Positions 6,994-11,518 of a stretch of DNA of 11,518 nucleotides are shown here, piece by piece. The stretch's first letter is position 1. Each line of letters opens with the position of its first letter. The notes under the pieces were generated by a model. That model was given only the letters and a program-made list of their open reading frames with translations. It searched no databases and was not told the DNA's origin. The DNA is from an uncultured Collinsella sp. (lineage in GTDB: Bacteria; Actinomycetota; Coriobacteriia; Coriobacteriales; Coriobacteriaceae). The DNA is taken from positions 1 to 11,518 of the forward strand of contig CAKUEU010000056.1 in NCBI GenBank assembly GCA_934646865.1, written 5' to 3'. Made by a program: the position numbers and the translations under genes.

Positions 6994-7020
6994 CCGTTCA
7001 CCCCCTATAAAAAACCGTTC
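6994..7020 (+). promoter_or_regulatory. CCGTTC direct-repeat operator, arcA copy 2
   Basis: CCGTTC at 6994-6999 and 7015-7020 are 21 bp apart, and the proximal box starts 39 bp before the -10 TATAAA. Spacing and distance equal those upstream of arcA copy 1, while the 15 bp between the boxes share little sequence. Confidence 0.55.
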
Positions 7021-7030
7021 GGGGGCAAGG

Positions 7031-7059
7031 TGGAAGTATGAGCTGATTTTGGATATAAA
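7031..7059 (+). promoter_or_regulatory. arcA copy 2 promoter (-35/-10)
   Basis: TGGAAG (7031-7036) and TATAAA (7054-7059), 17 bp apart, match the copy 1 promoter in place and in the context TTTTGGATATAA. The poor -35 fits activation from the CCGTTC boxes just upstream. Confidence 0.6.
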
Positions 7060-7076
7060 TATGTCGTCAGCAATAA

Positions 7077-7124
7077 CGCCTCACACGGAGGGGCGCTAAC
7101 GAATCGGCCCCGACAAGGGCCCGA
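7077..7124 (+). promoter_or_regulatory. Structured 5' leader of arcA copy 2, two hairpins
   Basis: Hairpin 1 pairs CGCCTC (7077-7082) with GGGGCG (7090-7095), with a 7-nt loop ACACGGA. Hairpin 2 pairs TCGGCCC (7104-7110) with GGGCCCGA (7117-7124), with one bulged C and a 6-nt loop. Compared with copy 1, the 5' arm of hairpin 1 and the inner pairs of hairpin 2 differ in sequence but still pair, which supports an RNA role. Confidence 0.5.
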
Positions 7125-8384
7125 AAGAAAGGTAGGAGGCCATGACGAAAGGTCTGCACGTGCCTTCCGAGATCGGCAAGCTCAGGAAGGTCTGCCTGCA
7201 CCGTCCCGGCGACGAGCTCCTCAACCTGCCGCCCGACGAGCTCGAGCGACTCCTGTTCGACGACGTCCCGTTCCTGGAGGTCGCACAGCAGGAGCACGAC
7301 ACCTTCGCCCAGATCCTGAGGGACCAGGGCGTGGAGGTCCTCTATCTCGAGAACCTCGTCGCGGAGGTGTTCGACCAGGTCCCCGGCGCCCGCGCCGAGT
7401 TCACCGACCAGTACATCGCCGAGGCAGGCATCCGCGGCCAGCACATGCCGCAGATCGTCCGCGAGAAGCTGGACTCCATCGAGGACAACCTCGAGTTCGT
7501 CAAGAAGACCATGGCCGGCATGACCAAGTCCGAGATCGAGATGCCCCTCACGGCCTCCACGACCCTCGACTCCCTGGTCAACTCCGAGTCCGAGTCCGAC
7601 CTGATCATCGACCCGATGCCCAACCTCTACTTCACCCGCGACCCGTTCGCGGTCGTCGGCGAGGGCGTCAACCTCAACCGCATGTACTCGGTCACCCGCA
7701 ACCGCGAGACCCTGTACGGCAAGTACATCTTCAAGTACCACCCCGACTACAAGGACGTCTCGCTGTACTTCCGCCGCGACTGCCAGTTCCACACCGAGGG
7801 CGGCGACGTGCTGAACATCAACGAGAAGACCCTCGCCGTCGGCATCTCCCAGCGCACCCAGGCCGCCGCGATCGACGTCATGGCCCAGAACATCTTCTGG
7901 AACTCCGACTCCAAGGTCGAGCGCATCCTGGCCTTCGACATCCCGGTCTCGCGCGCCTTCATGCACCTCGACACGGTCTTCACCCAGATCGACGTCGATA
8001 AGTTCACGATCCACCCCGCCATCATGGGCACCCTGCGCGTCTACGAGCTGACCGCCGGCAAGAACCCGGGCGACGTGAACATCCGCCTGATCGAGGACAC
8101 CCTCGAGCACGTCCTGGAGGACGCCACCGGCGTCGACCAGGTCAAGCTGATCCCCTGCGGCGGCGGCGACCCGATCGCGGCCTCCCGCGAGCAGTGGAAC
8201 GACGGCTCCAACACCCTGTGCGTCGAGCCCGGCAAGATCTGCGTCTACGCCCGCAACACCGTCACCAACGACGTGCTGTACAAGGAGGGCCTGGACCTTC
8301 TCGTCGTGCCCTCCGCCGAGCTCTCCCGCGGCCGCGGCGGCCCGCGCTGCATGAGCATGCCCTTCTGGCGCGAGGACCTCTAAG
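7118..8384 (+). repeat. Long direct repeat, copy 2 (arcA)
   Basis: Second copy of the identical tract at 2545-3811, in the same orientation at an offset of 4573 bp. Such a long identical pair could recombine and loop out arcD and arcT, or act as a donor for gene conversion. Confidence 0.93.
7142..8383 (+). CDS. arcA: Arginine deiminase, copy 2
   Basis: The protein (413 residues) is identical to copy 1, with the same FTRDP, EGGD, MHLDTVF and Cys403 active-site marks, the same tandem Shine-Dalgarno and the same start. It heads a different unit, arcA-arcB-permease, which can carry arginine on to ornithine and carbamoyl phosphate. It has its own promoter, CCGTTC operator pair and hairpin leader. 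Since the enzymes cannot differ in activity, the second gene must matter through dose, timing or what it is co-transcribed with. The identity, against a diverged upstream region, points to gene conversion or a recent replacement of one copy by the other. Confidence 0.98.
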   Translation: MTKGLHVPSEIGKLRKVCLHRPGDELLNLPPDELERLLFDDVPFLEVAQQEHDTFAQILRDQGVEVLYLENLVAEVFDQVPGARAEFTDQYIAEAGIRGQHMPQIVREKLDSIEDNLEFVKKTMAGMTKSEIEMPLTASTTLDSLVNSESESDLIIDPMPNLYFTRDPFAVVGEGVNLNRMYSVTRNRETLYGKYIFKYHPDYKDVSLYFRRDCQFHTEGGDVLNINEKTLAVGISQRTQAAAIDVMAQNIFWNSDSKVERILAFDIPVSRAFMHLDTVFTQIDVDKFTIHPAIMGTLRVYELTAGKNPGDVNIRLIEDTLEHVLEDATGVDQVKLIPCGGGDPIAASREQWNDGSNTLCVEPGKICVYARNTVTNDVLYKEGLDLLVVPSAELSRGRGGPRCMSMPFWREDL

Positions 8385-8395
8385 TCTTTAACGTT

Positions 8396-8443
8396 CCGGT
8401 GCGGTCCCCCTACAACCGCACCGGTTTCGCCCGTCAAACGGGC
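8396..8443 (+). terminator. Two hairpins between arcA copy 2 and arcB
   Basis: The first has a perfect 10-bp stem (8396-8405 with 8415-8424) and a 9-nt loop, followed by only TTT. The second, smaller stem is GCCCGT/ACGGGC (8429-8443). Without a T-run they are more likely a leaky terminator or an mRNA processing and stabilising element that sets the arcA to arcB ratio, like the hairpin after arcA copy 1. Confidence 0.5.
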
Positions 8444-8489
8444 TCCACTACTACTTTTAGTAATTCATTTCTTCGAAAGGAAACGAACC

Positions 8490-9485
8490 ATGGGTGTTAA
8501 CCTCTCCGGCCGTAGCTTCCTCAAGCTCCTCGACCTCACCACCGAGGAGATCGAGTACCTGCTCAAGCTCTCCAAGAACTTCAAGGACATGAAGCGCGCT
8601 GGCGTTCCGCACCGCTATCTCGAGGGCAAGAACATCGTCCTGCTCTTCCAGAAGACTTCCACCCGTACCCGCTGCGCCTTCGAGGTCGGCGGCATGGATC
8701 TGGGTATGGGCGTCACCTACCTCGATCCCGGTTCGTCGCAGATGGGCAAGAAGGAGTCCATCGAGGACACCGCTCGCGTTCTCGGCCGCATGTATGACGG
8801 CATCGAGTTCCGCGGCTTTGCCCAGGACGACGTCGAGGAGCTTGCTGCTAAGTCCGGCGTGCCCGTGTGGAACGGCCTGACCACTGAGTGGCACCCCACC
8901 CAGATGCTCGCCGACATCCTGACCGTCCAGGAGAACTTCAACTACGACATCAAGGGCAAGACCCTCGTCTTCATGGGCGACTGCAAGAACAACGTCGCTC
9001 GCTCCCTCATGGTCGTCTGCTCCAAGCTCGGCATGAACTTCGTGGCCTGCGGCCCCGAGGAGTGCATGCCCGCTGACGACGTCATCGAGGCCTGCAAGCC
9101 CATCGCCGAGGCCAACGGCTGCACCATCAAGCTGACCACCGACGTCAAGGACGGCGTCACCGGCGCTGACGTTCTCTACACCGACGTGTGGGTCTCCATG
9201 GGCGAGCCCGACGAGGTCTGGGCCGAGCGCATCGCTCAGCTCACCCCGTATCGTGTCACCTCCGAGGTCATGGCTATGGCCAACCCGGGTGCCATCTTCC
9301 TGCACTGCCTGCCCAGCTTCCACGACACCAACACCACCATTGGCGCCGAGAAGTGCGAGCAGTTCGGCATCACCGAGCAGGAGGTCACCGACGAGGTCTT
9401 CGAGAGCCCCGCTTCCAAGGTCTTCGATGAGGCCGAGAACCGCATGCACACCATCAAGGCTGTCATGTACGCCACGCTCAAGTAA
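8490..9485 (+). CDS. arcB: Ornithine carbamoyltransferase, catabolic
   Basis: The 331-residue cytoplasmic enzyme interconverts citrulline plus phosphate and ornithine plus carbamoyl phosphate. Carbamoyl-phosphate loop STRTR (57-61), HPTQ (135-138), the ornithine-binding DVWVSMGE (232-239) and HCLP (272-275) are all present, and the length is that of the family. GAAAGGA (8475-8481) is an evident ribosome binding site 8 nt before the ATG. The place, 106 bp after arcA and before a permease, makes the catabolic direction likely. An anabolic ArgF would look similar by motif, but no arginine biosynthesis gene is nearby. Carbamate kinase, the usual next gene, is not in the window. Confidence 0.95.
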   Translation: MGVNLSGRSFLKLLDLTTEEIEYLLKLSKNFKDMKRAGVPHRYLEGKNIVLLFQKTSTRTRCAFEVGGMDLGMGVTYLDPGSSQMGKKESIEDTARVLGRMYDGIEFRGFAQDDVEELAAKSGVPVWNGLTTEWHPTQMLADILTVQENFNYDIKGKTLVFMGDCKNNVARSLMVVCSKLGMNFVACGPEECMPADDVIEACKPIAEANGCTIKLTTDVKDGVTGADVLYTDVWVSMGEPDEVWAERIAQLTPYRVTSEVMAMANPGAIFLHCLPSFHDTNTTIGAEKCEQFGITEQEVTDEVFESPASKVFDEAENRMHTIKAVMYATLK

Positions 9486-9500
9486 GAGTATCTAGCATCT

Positions 9501-9536
9501 CGCTCGGGGTGTATTGCTGCACACCCCGAGCGGTTT
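9501..9536 (+). terminator. Terminator after arcB
   Basis: A perfect 12-bp stem (9501-9512 with 9521-9532) with an 8-nt loop is followed by GTTTTG. The T-run is short, so some read-through into the permease gene is likely; it would lower permease expression relative to arcB. Confidence 0.8.
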
Positions 9537-9549
9537 TGTCTGGTAAAAA

Positions 9550-9598
9550 TCTCGCGTCGAGCGGTGGGCACGGCACGGAAGATCCGCTTTGCGCGAGA
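9550..9598 (+). promoter_or_regulatory. Long hairpin in the leader of the permease gene
   Basis: TCTCGCG (9550-9556) pairs with CGCGAGA (9592-9598), then, after a 3-by-3 internal loop, AGCGG (9560-9564) pairs with CCGCT (9584-9588), leaving a 19-nt loop. It lies between the arcB terminator and the permease ribosome binding site (about 9617-9624). It could be a regulatory leader; no known class is recognised. Confidence 0.35.
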
Positions 9599-9633
9599 AG
9601 AGTTAAATGATTTATGAAGGGGGGATGAGAACC

Positions 9634-11112
9634 ATGACTGAGACCGCTAAGAAAAAGCGCGGTATGCCTTCATCGTTCACCATTCTTCTTGCTCTGCTGG
9701 CAATTGTCGCAGTGATTACCGTTATCGTCTCCGGCACGTCCGGCGGCGAGGTTACTGCAGCCCGCCTGAGTGATTTCTGCACCGCCCCGATTTTGGGCTT
9801 CGCTGACGCTCTGCCCGTCTGCCTCTTCGTTATGATCCTGGGTGGCTTCCTCGGCATGATGACCGAGACCGGCGCTCTGGACAACGGCATTGCCGTTCTG
9901 GTGCAGAAGCTTAAGGGCAACGAGATCATGCTCGTTCCCGTGCTGATGCTCATCTTCTCCCTCGGTGGTACCACCTATGGTATGTGCGAGGAGACCGTTC
10001 CCTTCTACGCCCTGCTCGCCGCTACCATGATGGCCGCTGGCTTCGACCCCATGGTCGGTGCCGCTACCGTCCTGCTCGGCGCTGGCTGCGGCTGCCTGGG
10101 CTCCACGGTTAACCCGTTCGCCGTCGGCGCTGCCGTCGACGCTCTGACCGGCGTTGGCATTGAGGTCAACCAGTCCATCATCATCGGCCTTGGCGCCGTC
10201 CTGTGGATTGTCACCACCGCTATGTCCATCGTCTTCGTGATGAACTATGCCAAGAAGGTCAAGGCCGACAAGGGTTCCACCATCCTTTCGATGCAGGAGC
10301 TCGAGGATGCCGAGGCCGCCCACGGTAAGGCTGCTTCTGAGGTTAACAAGGAGGTCAAGCTCACCGGTCGTCAGAAGGGTGTCCTGATCGCCTTCGCCTT
10401 CACCTTTGTCGTCATGATCGTCGGCTTCATCCCGCTGGCCGACCTCAACGAGGGCGTCGCCAACTTCTTCGATGCTGGCGCTGTCTACGACGCCGACGGT
10501 AACACCGTCGTCCAGGGCTGGTCTGCCCTGATCACCGGCCTGCCCATTGGCCAGTGGTACTTCGACGAGGCTTCCACCTGGTTCTTCCTCATGGCTATCC
10601 TGATCGGTATCATCGGTGGCCTGTCCGAGAAGCAGATCGTCAACACCTTCATCACCGGCGCTGCCGACATGATGTCCGTTGTTCTCGTCATCGCCCTCGC
10701 CCGTGGTATCTCCGTCCTCATGGCTAACACCGGCCTCGACGTCTACGTCCTCGACGCTGCCGCCAATGCCCTGGCTGGCCTGTCCGGCGTGATCTTCGCT
10801 CCCATGAGCTTCCTGGTCTACTTCGGCCTGTCCTTCCTGATCCCCTCGACCTCCGGTATGGCCACCGTCTCCATGCCCATCATGGGACCGCTGGCTGTCA
10901 AGCTCGGCTTCTCACCCGAGGTCATGGTCATGATCTTCTCCGCCGCCATCGGTGTCGTGAACCTGTTCACCCCGACCTCCGGCGCCATCATGGGCGGCCT
11001 CGCCCTGGCCAAGATCGAGTGGACGACCTGGCTCAAGTTTGCCCTTAAGCTCATCGTCGCTCTCTCCGTCGTCTGCGCCGTTATCCTGACCGTCGCCTGC
11101 GTGATGCTCTAA
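9634..11112 (+). CDS. YfcC/ArcD-type (DcuC-like) amino acid permease
   Basis: A 492-residue membrane protein of the YfcC group (C4-dicarboxylate anaerobic carrier-like family), unrelated to the APC antiporter of unit 1. Marks seen: a first helix at 14-33 after a basic MTETAKKKRG, GGTTYGMCEETVPFY (111-125), GCGCLGSTVNPFA (151-163), ARGISVLM (356-363), IPSTSGMATVSMPIMGPLA (403-421) and LFTPTSGAIMGGLALAKI (444-461). I chose the ATG at 9634 because the purine tract AAGGGGGG ends about 9 nt before it; in-frame ATGs at 9607 and 9625 lie before or within that tract. Members of this family accompany deiminase genes in other bacteria, so arginine uptake or arginine/ornithine exchange is likely here, but the substrate is inferred. 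A dicarboxylate or peptide substrate cannot be excluded. Confidence 0.85.
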   Translation: MTETAKKKRGMPSSFTILLALLAIVAVITVIVSGTSGGEVTAARLSDFCTAPILGFADALPVCLFVMILGGFLGMMTETGALDNGIAVLVQKLKGNEIMLVPVLMLIFSLGGTTYGMCEETVPFYALLAATMMAAGFDPMVGAATVLLGAGCGCLGSTVNPFAVGAAVDALTGVGIEVNQSIIIGLGAVLWIVTTAMSIVFVMNYAKKVKADKGSTILSMQELEDAEAAHGKAASEVNKEVKLTGRQKGVLIAFAFTFVVMIVGFIPLADLNEGVANFFDAGAVYDADGNTVVQGWSALITGLPIGQWYFDEASTWFFLMAILIGIIGGLSEKQIVNTFITGAADMMSVVLVIALARGISVLMANTGLDVYVLDAAANALAGLSGVIFAPMSFLVYFGLSFLIPSTSGMATVSMPIMGPLAVKLGFSPEVMVMIFSAAIGVVNLFTPTSGAIMGGLALAKIEWTTWLKFALKLIVALSVVCAVILTVACVML

Positions 11113-11198
11113 GTACCCAACGGGTACCCCACGGAAACCTTGACGATCCTGTAAAGGATCACCTGGTCATCGTCTGTCCGGTGGGGTCAACCCACCGG
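11113..11198 (+). other. Structured 3' region with competing hairpins
   Basis: Right after the permease stop come GTACCC/GGGTAC (11113-11127), GATCCT/AGGATC (11145-11160) and CCGGTGGG/CCCACCGG (11178-11198). Other pairings compete with these: CCCCAC (11127-11132) with GTGGGG (11181-11186), and GACGAT (11142-11147) with ATCGTC (11169-11174). No coding region is seen. It may be a 3'-UTR structure or part of a regulatory RNA. Confidence 0.4.
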
Positions 11199-11216
11199 TA
11201 GACTCCTACCTTTAGT

Positions 11217-11253
11217 CCCCTCCCGTTCCGTGCGCGGGAGGGGGCGCTTTTTT
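11217..11253 (+). terminator. Terminator of the arcA-arcB-permease unit
   Basis: CCCCTCCCG (11217-11225) pairs with CGGGAGGGG (11235-11243) around a 9-nt loop. A run of six T (11248-11253) follows after GCGC. This is the clearest termination signal downstream of the permease. Confidence 0.85.
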
Positions 11254-11342
11254 GTTCCGCGGTTTTACCAAACCGCGGAACTGCTCGACGCTGCGCCTAT
11301 GGGTTCCGCCGTTCTAACGAACGGCGGACCGGTTGACGCTGC
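11254..11342. repeat. Two related hairpin modules in tandem
   Basis: Module 1 has GTTCCGCGGTT (11254-11264) pairing with AACCGCGGAAC (11271-11281), then GACGCTGC at 11287. Module 2 starts GTTCCGCC at 11303, pairs TCCGCCGTTC (11305-11314) with GAACGGCGGA (11319-11328), then GACGCTGC at 11335. The modules are 48-49 bp apart and keep both the hairpin and the tail motif while stem bases change on both sides. Confidence 0.45.
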
Positions 11343-11344
11343 AC

Positions 11345-11440
11345 GGGCACCAGAGCGACAACTTGTCATTCAAAGAGGCCGGCATGACCAAAAGGTCTAT
11401 GCCGGCCTCTTTTCATGCCAATTTGTTCGCTCTGGCACCC
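11345..11440. terminator. Bidirectional terminator inside a longer inverted repeat
   Basis: The core is a perfect 14-bp stem, 11372-11385 with 11399-11412, topped by GACC-AAAA-GGTC, with an A-run before and a T-run after, as for a terminator working in both directions. Around it CCAGAGCGA (11350-11358) pairs with TCGCTCTGG (11427-11435), extended outward by GGG/CCC. The whole nested structure spans about 96 bp and holds no believable gene. Confidence 0.65.
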
Positions 11441-11480
11441 GTTCGCTCATATGACCCAATCCGCTGTCAAGAGCCACAAT

Positions 11481-11516
11481 GGCCCCGCCGACCGCTTGCA
11501 ATCGGTCGGCGGGGCC
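11481..11516. terminator. GC-rich hairpin at the window edge
   Basis: A 14-bp perfect stem (11481-11494 with 11503-11516) encloses an 8-nt loop. The sequence is cut two bases later, so a T-run on the plus strand cannot be judged; on the minus strand none follows. Probably a terminator of a gene beyond the window. Confidence 0.45.
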
Positions 11517-11518
11517 TG

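Noticed and set aside
2545..8384. arcA duplication as a transposon or composite element
   Set aside because: No transposase, no terminal inverted repeats and no target-site duplication are seen at the edges of the identical tract.
11230..11454. A 74-codon plus-strand frame at the end of the window
   Set aside because: It is made up of hairpin arms and a terminator stem, and starts inside another terminator.
11113..11518. CRISPR array
   Set aside because: The repeats are two imperfect hairpin modules and unrelated stems, not regular identical repeats with unique spacers.

Overview
The window looks like chromosomal DNA of a high-G+C anaerobic gut actinobacterium. Codon use is C/G-ending, intergenic spacers are AT-rich, and the gene content is arginine fermentation. 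I would guess class Coriobacteriia, probably Collinsella or a relative; this is inference from style and content, not a proven assignment.

Layout. Positions 1-2018 (minus strand) hold most of a polyphosphate kinase gene (ppk1) whose C-terminal end is cut off by the window edge. A 550-bp AT-rich spacer then carries the control region of the first arginine deiminase unit: arcA copy 1 (2569-3810), an APC-family arginine antiporter, arcD (3949-5427), and a PLP-dependent aminotransferase of the ArcT type (5444-6568), closed by a strong terminator (6616-6656). A second 573-bp spacer (6569-7141) repeats the same control layout in front of a second unit: arcA copy 2 (7142-8383), ornithine carbamoyltransferase, arcB (8490-9485), and a YfcC/ArcD-type twelve-helix-class permease (9634-11112). 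The last 400 bp hold no gene but a dense run of hairpins.

How the genes work together. ArcA turns arginine into citrulline and ammonia. ArcB turns citrulline plus phosphate into ornithine and carbamoyl phosphate, from which a carbamate kinase (ArcC, not present here) would make ATP. The two transporters would bring arginine in and send ornithine (or citrulline) out. Unit 1 has deiminase, antiporter and aminotransferase but no arcB; unit 2 has deiminase, arcB and a transporter of an unrelated family.

Most striking. The two arcA genes are identical over about 1267 bp (2545-3811 = 7118-8384). Upstream of that tract about 340 bp are still recognisably homologous but strongly diverged. In that diverged part only small islands survive, at the same distance from arcA: a pair of TGAAT boxes 21 bp apart (ArgR-like), a pair of CCGTTC boxes 21 bp apart, a -10 region, and a leader that folds into two hairpins with paired base changes. 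This pattern suggests an old duplication whose coding parts are kept identical by gene conversion and whose shared regulation is under selection.
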